Part shown: positions 22,739-34,061 of the stretch, piece after piece
Numbering within the stretch: the first letter of the stretch is position 1
Layout of the letters: every line of letters begins with the position of its first letter
From: Cycas panzhihuaensis
Taxonomy: Eukaryota > Cycadophyta
Direction of reading: 5' to 3'
Length of the DNA: 64,000 bases
Assembly: GCA_023213395.1 (NCBI GenBank)
Contig: CM041465.1
Span: 116,071,741 to 116,135,740, forward strand
Program-made: the position numbers and the translations under genes
Notes under the pieces: model-generated
The model's input: the letters and a program-made list of their open reading frames with translations, nothing else
Told to the model about the DNA's origin: nothing
The model's database searches: none

Positions 22739-25030
22739 ATGGAAGGCATCCTTTGGATTGGGCATACCATGCCTTTAGTTCCAAAGCCCATGAGTTTCCT
22801 ACATATTTCCCAGGGTCCACTGAAGAGGGTGATGACCCTACGTACTATCCAGGTGATCAACAACACCCACATGATGTCCATCCCTCCACTCACGGAGTAG
22901 AGGGTCCGTCTTCTCTTGAGGTTTATAACCTAGGTGGTGATTCTTACGAGGAGCATCCTGAGGGGTCCACTTCATTTGAGGTCCCATCCACCTCTTACGA
23001 TTAGGTGGATACCCCTCCCATCGATGTGGTTGAATCCCTTAATGAGTGATTTCATGCAGCTCGCCTTCAACCACGTCCTAGGTGGTTTGAAGATGCCTTA
23101 CATGGTGGGGTATCTTCCTCATCCACATCTGCCCCACCATCTTCATCCACGTCTACTCCACCTATGATAAGTAACCTATTTGTCTCAACGCATCTGTCCC
23201 ATTTGATTCTAACATCTACTTTAGGGACGTCCATTGCGCTTCCTACTTCTCTTGGCAGTCCCAACTCTTTTAGAACCACTCGAGGTATGTCTTTCTCCCA
23301 GCTTGGGGTTAGTATGCATCTCCCTAGTCAAGTGAATATGCCACCTCCAAACGTGGTGCATGTATTCCCTATTAGACTTAGAGGACCTACTAATGCCTCT
23401 ACTACTACTAATCATGTGGGACCCATTTTCACATGCTCCTAAACCCAGTCTAGTGGGCCTTCTCTTTACGTACCCCCAGGCTATACATCTCAACCTTGGG
23501 GGCATGGCAAAGGGAACTACATTCATATTTATGGGGTAGACCCTTTACACCCATATGAGGTCGCGCCACCCATGGGTGGCCCATATGGGTAGAATCTAGT
23601 CCCTTACCCCTCGTTTCCACCATCTTACATCGCTCCTTACATCGCACCTTCGCAAGGAGGTCTAACTCCTTTTCAAGGCATCTGTCCTCAAGTCCCTTTT
23701 CAACAAGAGGTGTTTCCTCAAGGAGGGATGGGACCTCTACCCCCATCTACTCCTTGTTCATCGTCTTCTTTATCTTTTATCGATCCTATGATCTAGGCAA
23801 GGGCACGTCCCTTTATAGATTATAGATTGACATCCTTATCTATTGAGGCGCTAAGGACCAACTTACTGCCTCATCCCCCCGAAGTTCCCAAGTTTAATGG
23901 GACTTCATCGCAGGATCTAGTAGAGCATGTCCGTAGTTTCTCTATGGCATGCATAGACTACTGGGCCTACGATCCCATATTAATGAAACTATTTTCATGA
24001 TCTCTTCAAGGCGATTCTCTCAAATGGTTCTATCACCTACCTACTCATTCCATCTTCTCATTCCAGTAACTCATGGATGAGTTCATCAACTATTTTGATG
24101 TGGCTCATCCATTTGAGAGTGGAATGAAATCTCTCCTCTCGCTTAAGTAAGGTCACGATGAGATGAATCGTGACTTTGTGTGGTGATTCCATAACCTCCT
24201 CCATTCCACCAAGGCTACTCTACCTGAGGAATTAAAGAGGGATATCTTTGTCAATGCACTACACCCTGAAGTCCATGTGGAAGTCCTTAAGATGGGGGCA
24301 ATCATATATGATTCTACCATTGTTAAGTGTTTGGCACTTAAGGCTATTGAGATCTAATCTAGACTCTAGAAGCCCCTAAAGTCCTCACAATGATATGAGG
24401 TACCTCCGCCAACTAAAGAAACTAAACCTCAACAATCCGCTAGGTCTTCTTCCCACTCAACTGAGAAGACCCTAGACCCACTTACCTCAGCCATATGTTC
24501 ATTTGAACGTACGATGAAGGAACTTAAACTTCAAGATCCTTCATCACCTACATCTAACAAACCAATCCAACAAGCTTCCCAAGCTGCTCCTCCCAAGGGC
24601 AGCAAAACCTAGTCCTCTCAAGCAAGGAAATCCAATTCCTTGCTTGAGAAGAAGTGGTGCTCTATTCATGGAGAATGCTTCCATGACGATTCGTGTTGCC
24701 AGGTTCAACATCTTAGGGATGCCTCGCAATGTGACCTATCTCCCAAACGGGCCTCAAGGCCCAACCTCAACCAACATGTCCACAGAGATCTGTTCCCCAA
24801 GCATGGGGAGTATGATCATAACTCCTAACAAAAGAACAATCGGAACTGGGGAAGATCTTCAAATTTACACCCTTCACATGGTAAAGGGAAGGGCACATGG
24901 GGTTCATATTCTTCCTCGCATTCCCCAGACCCATCATATCCCTTCACCTTCGCGGTCTTGTAACAATGGAAAGAAGGTGATCCAGATGCTTAAGGCCACC
25001 CCTCTATATGCCTTGACTCAGTCTTAAGCA
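22739..25030 (+). pseudogene. Gypsy A gag remnant
   Basis: The start ATGGAAGG at 22739 matches the gag start of E (44388); a 1-bp loss soon after shifts A. The N-terminal part is Pro/Ser/Tyr-rich (PPGYTSQPWGHGKGN, VDPLHPYEVAPPMGGPYG). The retrotransposon gag core reads PPEVPKFNGTSSQDLVEHV near 23880, then GDSLKWFYHLP near 24010 and LPEELKRDIFVNALHP near 24220. A zinc-knuckle-like WCSIHGECFHDD is near 24657. Stops are mainly TAG or TGA for CAG, CAA or CGA. A 1-bp change near 24,940 shifts gag relative to pol; in E the same region is continuous, so gag and pol were probably one polyprotein. Confidence 0.85.
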
Positions 25031-26686
25031 GCTAAAGAGATAACTGACGCCTCTTCATCTATCCCGCATCTTAATCCTCTTCCAAAAACCTCTCTTCCAG
25101 AAGTCCCTTTACTTCCCAAGACCATTCCCATTCACCTAGGTCGCTACGACTTTAGGAGAGCCCTTCCTTAACCTATGGTGATGGGGAAAACCTTTTCGAT
25201 CATCAATGAGCTTTGTACCATGGCCGCCGGGATGTCCATTATGGACATCTTGATAAGTTGCCCTAAACAATAGACACTCCTTTTAAAAGCTTTAGGATTA
25301 GGTGATGCGCTTGTTCACGCTTTGGGTATTGCCCAAGGTCATGAGCCCATCATTTCTTTTAATCCTAAATACCTTCCTCTTACTTATGAAAGGGAGTGTG
25401 AGTGGAACTTCCCTTTCACCACTACTATTGATATACTTGATTACACTTTGCAAAGGGCTGTTGTCAATAATGGTTCTTCTATTAATGCTATGCCCTTACA
25501 TGCTATGCAAGAGCTTGGCATTTCTACCTTGTAACCTATTCCATGGTGATGCCAAGGCTACGATGGTAGAAAGAAGACTCTCTTAGGATCTATTTCGATC
25601 CCCCTTACTCTTGAGGATAAGACTGTCCTCGCTGATATTATAGTGCTTGACGTAGATGTCAACTACAATCTCTTTTGGGGTCAACCATAGCTCGATTAAA
25701 TGGGAGCTGTGTGCTCAACCCGTTGGGGGCAACTCAAGTTTGTTCATGATAGGTGAATGAGGGTTGTTTCCTGTGAACTCCCACCTACCAAATAATCCTA
25801 TCAAACTAACCAAGTAAGCCATGGTTATGTGAAGGGGGATAAAGACCCTTCTACCCATGCCTCTACTTATTCTATTGGAATTCCTAATTCGTCTCATTCT
25901 GAAGGAGATCCTACATCTTCTTCTTCGAGCCTTACCCATTTTGCTCCTATCAGTGTTGGAAGCTATAGGTACCTTGCCATATTTAGTGATGACGAATCCC
26001 ATGGCGAGGACGAGGACCTTCCTCACCCTGTTTCCTTTCTTCGCACCAGTAGGAGACACTCTTCTTGCTCTAGGTCCCAACCTAGAACCCCTCTCATTGG
26101 AGAGACTAATCATCCCTTTATATCACATGTTATTTCTCGTATTGATCCACCGATCCTTGAGTCTTCCTCTTCATCACCCCCTGTGGGTGATGAATTCGGG
26201 GAACTTTCTTTTACCCCTAACGAGGGGCCCCTTCTTGACTCTTCTGTAGAGTCTCTTGGGGATGTTGGGTAGCCTGCTGACCACCATGGTCCCATTGCTC
26301 CCAATTCCTCTCCTGCCTTGTCTATTTGAAGTAAGTTCATCCATGGGGTAGATTACTTTGAAGATGATGAGGCTCTACTCGAGCACTTAACAGGCTCCAT
26401 GCCCAACCTTCCTTCTGGTAACCATAGACTTGGCTACTAGAAGGTCTTAGCGATTGGGTCCACTTTTGCTGACCTAATCCCATCTTCTATTCCATCTCCT
26501 CCCGTTGACCTTACCCCCCTTCATTTTAAGGAGGGGAATGCCATGTGCATGGGGGCAACCTAGGACATAGTCCTTACCCTAAGAAAGGTCATTAAGGTGG
26601 GGGCCGAATGTTCTCCTGATGAGGTAAGGGAATACTCCCTCTTGTTCTAGGAGTTCTAAGATGTTTTTGTATAGGACTATTTTGAC
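25031..26686 (+). pseudogene. Gypsy A protease region and RT linker
   Basis: The open stretch at 25322-25534 holds the aspartic protease site, reading VVNNGSSINAMPL. E and B have VDNGSSVNA and a GATAAT codon pair, so A has lost the catalytic Asp by a GAT-to-AAT change at 25465. A flap region with IPLTLEDKTVLADIIVLDVD follows near 25595. From 25,829 to 26,272 a 147-codon open linker is rich in Ser, Pro, Asp and Glu, with GSYRYLAIFSDDES. A stretch with FIHGVDYFEDDEALLEHL follows near 26,335 and is kept in E and B. Its role is unknown. Confidence 0.8.
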
Positions 26687-27930
26687 ATGAAGGGAATCAA
26701 CCCCTTCATTATCACCCACAACCTTACCACAGTCCCTGGCGGTCGCCCCATGCGCCAGAAGCAATGCCTACTTCATCCCAAACTCTCAGCCGCCGTCAAA
26801 ATGGAGGTTGAGAAACCCCTAGACGTAGGACTCATCACTTCCTTCGACTACTCTAAATGGGTCTCTAACATCGTTCATGTTGCTAAAAAGAATGGGGCCA
26901 TCCAGATATATGTTAACTTCTGTGATATTAATAACACATGTCCTAAGGATAATTTCCCACTCCCTTTTATTGATTAGATCATTGATCAAACTGCCAGTTT
27001 TGAAGTCATGTCCTTGATGGATGGCTTCTCTGGTTATAATAAAATTCAAATCTCTCCCGAAGACCACCATAATATGGCCTTCACCACCTCATGGGGTACC
27101 TTCACCTATAAGGCAATGCCCTTCAGATTGAAGAATACAGGCACCACTTATCAAAGGGTGATGCACTTCATCTTTCACGACCTTATCAACAACACGTTGG
27201 AGGTTTTTATGGATGATATGATGGGTCTCTCACGTGTTAGAGCCCATCATCCTTGGGACTTGTGGGCCATCTTCACACGATGCCATAAGTACCACGTAAG
27301 TCTCAATCGACTCAAACACATATTTTCCATCACTTCTAGCAAACTCCTTGGTTTTCTTGTGTCGAAATAAGGAATTCAAATTGACCCTGACAAAGTCAAG
27401 GCAATCCTTGATATGTCGCCGCCTAGAACTCAACGACAGATTAAGTCATTTTTAGGTAGGTTTGGATTCCTTAGGTATTTCTTGGCGAACTTTGCTATGA
27501 ATGCCAAACCTCTTACTAACCTGTTGAAGAAGGGAGCCCTATTTGTTTGGTCAGCTATGACCTAACAAGCTTTCGAAGGACTTAGGGAAGACCTCACTTT
27601 CACTCTGATGTTACTGTCCCCTCGCTTTGATAGGCCCTTCATCCTCTATACCTTAATGACCGATGAGTCCTTGGGCACTATACTAGCCCAGGAGGATGAT
27701 TTGGGAACTGAGAAAGCTATTTACTTTATTAGCTGCACCCTCGTGGCTTCTGAACTTAACTATTCTCCAGTCAAGAAGGAATGCTTCTCCTTGGTTTACG
27801 CAACCATAAAGTTTAGACAGTACTTGCTCAGAAACACTACCAAGGTGATCGTTCAATCTGATTCCTTATGTTATTTACTTAGTCGCTCTGACCTCACAGG
27901 TAGGACTAGTCACTGGGCCATCCTCCTTTA
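26687..27930 (+). pseudogene. Gypsy A reverse transcriptase and first RNase H
   Basis: RT blocks: VEKPLDVGLITSFDYSKWVS near 26806, then VAKKNGAIQIYVNF, then EVMSLMDGFSGYNKIQI near 27003, then KAMPFRLKNTGTTYQRVM near 27110. The catalytic motif is FMDD at 27206-27217, where Ty3/gypsy RT usually has YVDD or YIDD; B also has FMDD. The thumb region has PPRTQRQIKSFLGRFGFLRY near 27420. The gypsy RNase H (27608-27925) has LYTLMTDESLGTILAQED, KKECFSLVYA and VIVQSDSLCYLLS. There are few stops. After it only a short linker precedes integrase, so no second RNase H sits here. Confidence 0.92.
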
Positions 27931-28059
27931 GGAATTTAATCTCCACATTGTCAACAGGAAATCCAAGAAGGGGATGGTAGTGGAAGAATAGATTGCGGAT
28001 GCCCCTATCCCTAACTCATTTGATGCTCCTATTGATGAATCTCTCCCTGATGAGTCTAT

Positions 28060-29350
28060 CTTGACTATTTAGGGCACTCCTTCCCATCTACTCATTGATA
28101 GTGAGTGGTATGGTGACATTGTGTGATATCTTACTCAGTAGCAGTACCACCCAGAAGCTAGTAACAAGGTTAGGTCACGCATTCAGACCACTGTTAGGCA
28201 ATACTTCCTTATGGATGAAGTATTATACAAGAGATCCTTTGATGGGATCCTCCTCCATTGCATCACTCCCGATGAAGCAGACCAAATACTCCACGAATGC
28301 CACCATGGCATTTGTGGGGGCCACTTTGGGGGCCAATCCATGGCCTAGAGGATCCTTTGTATGGGCTATTATTGGCCGTCCCTCTTCAAAGATGACCATG
28401 CCTACGCCTTGAGATGTCGATAATGCCAAGAACATGCCAACATCACCCATGTACCTTCCGAGGCTCTTCATCCCATCATATCTCCATGGCCTTTCACCCA
28501 ATGGGGTTTAGACCTCATTGGGGCCATATCACCACCCTCTTCATCGCAGCACAAGTTCATCTTGACTGCCACAGAGTACTTTACAAAATAGGTGGAAGTC
28601 ATTTCTTTGATCACTACCCCTGGTAAGACGATAGCTACCTTCATCTACCAGCATATTATTTGCCACTTTGGGATCCTCGACGTCTTGATTATAGATAATA
28701 AAACTCCTTTTTGTAATAAAGAGATGGACAAACTTTGTGAGAAATTTAAAATCTCTCACAAAACCTCTTCTCCTTATTACCCCCAAGCAAATGGTTAGGT
28801 TGAGTCATTCAACAAAACTCTCATCAACATCCTAAAGAAAATTGTTGCTCAATCTCAAAGAGATTGGGACCTCCAACTCCCTTTAGCCTTATGGGCCTAT
28901 CGTACCTCTATCCGTGTAGCTACGGGAATGACTCCGTTCTCCTTAGTTTACGGGACCGAGGCAATACTCCCATTGGAAGTGGAGATCCCCTCTCTATAAG
29001 TTTCTCTTCGAGGTCTTATCGATGAGGAGTTTATTCATCAGGCTTGCCTCTTAGATCTCAAGGCTTTGGATAAGAGATGTTTGGCAGCTTACTAGGCAAA
29101 CTTCGCATCCAAAGCTTGCTCACAAAGGACTTATGATAAGCACCTTTATTCTTGCCCTTTGTATCCTAGGGACCAAGTCCTCAAGATGGAATATCTTCAC
29201 AACTGCTTGACCAAATTCGAACCCAAATGGGTTGGTCCCTTTGTCATTCTCGAGAGTCTCAATAATGGCGGCTATAGGATGGCCACCCTGGAGGGCCTTG
29301 AATTTGAGAAAGTTGTTAGCAGGAAATTCCTCAAAAAATTCTATGTATGA
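28060..29350 (+). pseudogene. Gypsy A integrase
   Basis: The zinc finger region reads ILHECHHGICGGHFGGQSMA near 28290 with CRxCQEH near 28415. The core has Asp in GLDLIGAI near 28507, Asp in IIDNKTPF near 28690 and Glu in VESFNKTLINILKK near 28800, so all three catalytic residues are present. YGTEAILPLEVEIPSL follows near 28950. The C-terminal part (29159-29350) ends KFLKKFYV and a TGA at 29348. No chromodomain is seen. Several TAG stops interrupt it. Confidence 0.92.
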
Positions 29351-30084
29351 TTTCTTTACTATCATTTCCACACTCTGAAATAAGCTTAAACTACCATCCT
29401 AAGTGTGTTCCCATTCCTCCTAGCCATAGGCAGGATGGCAGCTTAGGGTGGCTTCCTTGTTCCTTTCAGGTTTCTCCCATGGAATCCCTTATTCCCCTTC
29501 CTCTAGGGACCTTGTCCTCCTACTTGGGCATATGCCCCAAGTAGGAGGACGTGTTAGAGTGTCGTTACTCCCTTATCATTTGCTCTTCCTTTACATATTT
29601 CACTATACTCCCACGTGGACATGTATGTCGCCCTATCTCCTAGCCTCACGCACCTCTATCGCCATTGCTCATGGTGATCATATATGCCTCTACTAGGAAT
29701 ATGGCCCTACATGAAAGGAAGTATGTATAACTCAAACAAATATCATAGCACAAAATCATACAATAATCAACTTAAAATATCATCAACCATGTCCTCGTTT
29801 TTCTGTGCATCCTCATACATATACATACACAAACATGGAAATAAATATACATCATCTATTACATGTCATATATGCATCATCATACATCAAATGGGGTATC
29901 AATCACCCCGTCTATATACATAAAATAATCATCATGTGGCATATCATACAATTGGTATGGTACATCATCTGTGGGAAGCTGGAATTCTTATAGGGAGGGG
30001 TACAATCATGTGACTATATATGGTGACTCCCTGGAGGTCCACTGCTTTCCCCTATCCAATCAAAACTCCTACTCTACTCTATTA
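29351..30084. other. Gypsy A pol-to-PMD spacer
   Basis: No coding content was recognised. It holds the 15-bp-stem hairpin at 29514-29550. The block at 29930-30050 matches the reverse of B near 57,430-57,540 (CCTGCAAGGATTTTGGCTTCC in B and D) and so belongs to the 3' end of the antisense gene. Confidence 0.6.
29514..29550. other. 15-bp perfect-stem hairpin after pol
   Basis: Arms GTCCTCCTACTTGGG (29514-29528) and CCCAAGTAGGAGGAC (29536-29550) pair perfectly around a 7-nt loop. It lies 163 bp after the integrase stop, between convergent pol and the antisense gene. In B the left arm is recognisable but the right arm is not. It could affect 3' end formation; that is a guess. Confidence 0.8.
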
Positions 30085-32011
30085 TTACCCTACCCCTGGG
30101 GCATCATCTTCTAGCCTCTGTGATCCCTCTCCTGGGGACCACATACCTCCTAAGCTCCTCTTACGCCTCTGGGAGCTCTCTACCTCACTCCCCTTGTCAC
30201 AAGGCCTCCTATGGGTCGTCACTGCCGTGTGTGTATAGGTTCTACTCTGTGATGACCTCGAGGCCACCTTGTCCACCAGCCAATCGTATCGAGCCTGGAT
30301 ATGATCTCGATCTCCCTCTACTCCTTAGAGCCTCTTCTACATCCCTCGGAGATGCTCCTCCATCACTGCCATCTGGATATAGCTCTTAGCATCCCCTCCA
30401 GCACCTCTCTGAGCCTCTTGTGTATGTACCTTGCCTCATAGAGCATCCCTCTCAGCCTGGGTCTCATCTAGCTCTACCTGTAGGCGTCTTGCATGTGCCT
30501 CATGCTCTGAGGACTCTGCTATCTAGACATCCCTCACCTTCACCAATAGGGCAAATGCCATCGTGTGTGCACTTGCCGATCTGGGCTCATCTCTGGCCTA
30601 GATAGGAGGTTGTCCCTTTGTGTAGGCCTGGGGGAACATCTCTCAGACTACTGCCTCCACCAATCTCTAGATATCTGCCATACCTATAAATCTAACACAT
30701 CACATGTTAGTATATGTCTATATACATGCCAAACCAAAATCAAACAACATCTCCCAATCGAAAGATGATAGGAGAAGGTAGTATCTCACCTGGTGCGGCC
30801 ACTGGCTCCTCGACTTAGACGATCGCCTCTGCTCTGGGTAATCCACTAGCTGCAGGCACCTCCTCCTCCTCTGGTACCTCCTCAGAGACTGTGTTAGCTA
30901 GTGGGGTGTCTCTCCTCTCCTCTGCTAGTGTCACTGCCTCCTCGAATCTCTTGATTATCCGTAGTCTCCAGGCTCATGTCACTAGGCCCCTACTCTCCTC
31001 TACAGCTCTTGAAGGGCTTGCCTCTCCTCCTGTGGTCCCTGATGGACCTACCTCTCCTCCTGCAGTCCTTGATGGACCTGCACCTCCTCTTACAGCTCCT
31101 GATGGGCTAGCCTCATTGTTTCCATCTCCTCCATCTCCATCGTCTCCTAGGGCAACTCCTACCCCACCTACCTCATCGTTGTTGTCCCACCTCATCGCTC
31201 GATATGGATCTAATATGTAATCTACTATGGTGAGGAGGTCTAGTGATGTGGCCTCCACTGAGTGACAGATATGTGCCTAGTCCTTAGTCCCCCTGAACCT
31301 GGTCTGCCACCTGTGTACCATGGGTGCCCACTCTGAAATGGGGTGTGGTCCCCATTCCAGTGCCATTGCTCCAAAGTAATTGAAAAACCAACACTGTAGA
31401 AGGGTGCTATATGATAGGCCACCCTTCCCTGCCACCTGAATAGCGTCTAGTTGGGAGATTAAGTTTGCTACTGTGAGGGTAGCCTAGTCTAGTCTCTCCT
31501 TAGCCTCACATCTCTGTATAATGTCCATCCATCTGTTAGGGATATCTCAATAGTTCTATTTTCAGGATATCTGGAATAGAACGCATAGCGTGATCAATTT
31601 CCTCACACGAGGAACTCCTGACATAACCATACTTTGTAGTTGGATACCTCTCCTCTCCCATCTATCTCAGCCCATAAAGTATGTGGCTGCCTCCCTATAT
31701 ACTGCCTCATTACTAGGTAGCACCCCTAGAGATGTTGGCCTCCCTATCGTCAGCACTTCCAATATCCTCCTCATGTCCCCTAGTGTGATTGTCACATCTC
31801 CTACCTGGTGTAGATGGAACACGTATCTCTATCTGTCCCAGTATGAGATGATGTCTACCAAGAGCCTCTAATCTGATGTATGCTATGACATCTTTGTGAC
31901 CTTCAGCAGGCCACACCTAGCTAAAGTCTGCTTATGCTTGCGGGACATCATCTCAATGAAGCTCAACATTGTCATGTTGATGTTCTCACGGTTGTCCACA
32001 ATGATCACCAC
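30085..32011 (-). pseudogene. Gypsy A antisense PMD-like gene
   Basis: Reading the minus strand, a splice acceptor TTTTGCAG (32012-32013) precedes an exon with VVIIVDNRENINMTMLSFIE, LLVDIISYWD, VFHLHQVGDVTITLGDMRRI and ILEV: close to plant mobile domain motifs. The linker (30974-31258) is acidic with GPS repeats (EVGPSGTTGGEASPS). An intron of 106 bp (30684-30789) has GT...AG ends and a TACTAAC branch site. The last exon encodes a coiled coil (LQVELDETQAERDAL, MEEHLRGM) and ends at a stop near 30085. B and D agree with it in the same frame. It is antisense to gag-pol, so splicing would not remove the intron during retrotransposition. A DNA-associated or silencing-related role is only a family-based guess. 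Confidence 0.68.
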
Positions 32012-32678
32012 CTGCAAAACACCTGAAAACTAGTCAGAATATCACTCATACTCATCTCTCTATCCTATGGACTATCCCTCAGCCTCATTTGGTTGAGATT
32101 TGGGTGCCCTTGGGCCCCCGTCTTTATTTTTCATCAAGTCTATCTTTGCATCTCACCAAACTTCACAGTACTGCGGAGTTTGGCCTGGGTCCCATGATGA
32201 TCGGGGCCCTGTAACAAAGATCGTGGCACTGTGATCTTTGCCTCTGTGTGAACGTCACCCCCCAAAAGGGGGGGTTTTCTGCCCAAAAATCACAAAATGT
32301 TTTGCCCTGGTGAGCCAGTCTCAGGCTCACCGGGACAGGGGCTACTTAATGCCTTAGTCCCACCTCTTTCTAGGTCTAATATGGACTCTGGGAGATCGCT
32401 TCTTGTCTTTAAGAGGCCCAAAACTACTCTAGAAAATATTAAAAAGAAATAAAATTCAAACTACGAGATGGGGTCAGGTTTCGATGATCCACTCACTGAA
32501 TCTGGTCGTGTCATCGCCACCTCATTACCCTGGTCTCAACGGCTGTCTCCTCATCTTGATCCAATGGTCGGATCCTCCTCTGCATGCCCCCAAAGTCAAG
32601 TGGCACTCTGCTATGCAAGGGAAAGGGCTCTAATTCATTCATGATCCCATGAAAATGAATCCCATTTTCATTGAATTT
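32012..32678 (-). other. Leader of the A antisense gene
   Basis: Between the TATA box and the first recognised exon there are 667 bp, as in B. It contains the GTAC-centred palindrome at 32156-32183 and a conserved block near 32480-32640. No long conserved reading frame was found; a non-coding first exon and a first intron ending at 32012 would fit. Confidence 0.55.
32156..32183. promoter_or_regulatory. GTAC-centred palindrome, A antisense-gene leader
   Basis: A 28-bp inverted repeat, 12 of 14 pairs, with CCAAACT and AGTTTGG outer arms. It occupies the same place in the leader as the perfect 28-bp palindrome of B at 55311-55338. Confidence 0.7.
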
Positions 32679-32689
32679 CCTTATATAGG
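32679..32689 (-). promoter_or_regulatory. TATA box of the A antisense gene
   Basis: On the minus strand the bases are CCTATATAAGG, a good plant TATA box. The same 11 bases occur in B at 54804-54814, at nearly the same distance from the first recognised exon (678 bp in A, 677 bp in B). Confidence 0.7.
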
Positions 32690-32836
32690 TGGGGGTGGTG
32701 ATAGGAACTTTCCCTATTTTTTACCTTCAAGATATCTCTTGAGACCATCTCTCATCCCTGATCATCACTGCCTTCTAGCCCTATCTCCTCTTTCACTTCT
32801 ATAGTCCCCATTTTACCCATTCTTTTAGGTGCATTT

Positions 32837-33139
32837 ATGGCACCTTACAGACTAATTTTTGCTAGGGCCCTTTTGTCTCATTTTATGTGCTACTCCCGTG
32901 CATGCCTGAGTTTATACTCGTTTGGCTCATTTTGCTATCCTGGACTCATTTTCGTAGCCCGTTCATGCACCTGGGGTCTCCAAAGGGAACTCTCCCTTTA
33001 TTTGGGATTGCTCTTTACTTTCTTAAGTAACCTTTGGCACCCTAGGGCTATCTTTTCACTGCCCGCTCTCTCACTGTGGTTAGATAGTCCACTCCTATCC
33101 TCAGGTAGCCTCATTGCTGGGTCCTCCTACCCTTCATAG
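32837..33139 (+). other. Small conserved open frame upstream of the second RNase H
   Basis: A 100-codon open frame with FGSFCYPGLIFVARSCTWG and FLSNLWHPRAIFSLPA. B has a collinear frame (54347-54571, minus) reading ILTARSCLWG and FSDLWDLRGAFLLL. Both are stop-free over the shared part and end just before the RNase H frame. It may be a short leader peptide or the start of the RNase H protein, or simply conserved non-coding DNA. I do not recognise it. Confidence 0.4.
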
Positions 33140-33229
33140 CCATCATTGCTAGCCTTACGAGCCCTCTTTTCTTCACCTTCAACTCTATTGCATATTCTCT
33201 CCACTGAGGTACTTTCTCACCCATAACTC

Positions 33230-33650
33230 TCTTCATCTTCACTGATGCTAGAAGCTCTGGTAATCTTAGTCCCTCTACTGCTGCGTGGATTCTTCGCGAC
33301 CCTTTCAGACATGATTTCTTGTATTCTGGAGTCTTCATTCTTAAGGCCACCAATAACAAAGCTGAGTATATGACCGTTATTGAAGCCCTCATGAATGCAC
33401 TCCATTTTCACCATAGATCTATTGTTCTCCTTTGTAACTCCTAGGTGGTGGTGTCCCATCTTACCCAAGTTTACCAGGTGCAATGCCCACGCTTGAGAGC
33501 CCTCGCGTCAGCCGCTAGGTCCCTATTAGCTTATTTTTAGTTTGTCAACATCTGACGCATCCCTTAGGCCCTCATTGTTGAGGTGGACAACCTTATTTAC
33601 TTCATCCTTGAGCGTCGCCTCCCTCTTCTTATTGATCACCTTTGAGAGAC
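33230..33650 (+). pseudogene. Gypsy A second RNase H (aRNH-like)
   Basis: The frame reads FTDASRSSGNLSPSTAAW (first Asp), then KATNNKAEYMTVIEALMNAL (catalytic Glu), then LLCNS followed by a TAG where B has YDSQ (third Asp changed to Asn here), then VVSHLTQVYQVQCPRLRALA, and VDNL as the last acidic position. This is the RVT_3-like RNase H that Tat-group plant elements carry in addition to the gypsy RNase H. Here it follows integrase and the antisense gene, close to the 3' LTR. It is head to head with the PMD-like gene. A few TAG stops interrupt it. Confidence 0.8.
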
Positions 33651-34061
33651 TTGGCCCGTCGCCCTATCACCCAAGTCTTAGGCCATCTTATGCATTACTT
33701 TGTGATTTGTTCGTACCTCCAAAAGCCAGTCGCTAATGAGGTTAAACTATGGCGACCTCCAGGTTTGCTTGTTTACGCTTTCTCTTGTTATCATTACATC
33801 CTCTCTTGCACTCTTACGATGGGGGCATCCCCCTCATCCATCATAACTTTTGGTCAATTCTTGGGTGGCACATAGGCAACCCCTATCTCGTATCCACCCA
33901 TATTCTCATATCCATGTGTTCTGCCATGACAATCGGTGGCACCATTGGCTCTTTTTATGATTATGATTGATATATATACATGTGCTACTGATAGTTTTAT
34001 TGCTAGCATTCGCCATCGCACCATGCTTCTAAACGATGAGGCTCTGTTGGCAAGGAGGAAG
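33651..34061. other. Gypsy A 3' untranslated part and polypurine tract
   Basis: Collinear with B (reverse of 53,405-53,860) and ending in CAAGGAGGAAG (34051-34061), a polypurine tract directly before the LTR start TGTTTCCC. A GATGGGGGCATCCCCC inverted repeat near 33820 is shared with B. Confidence 0.7.
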
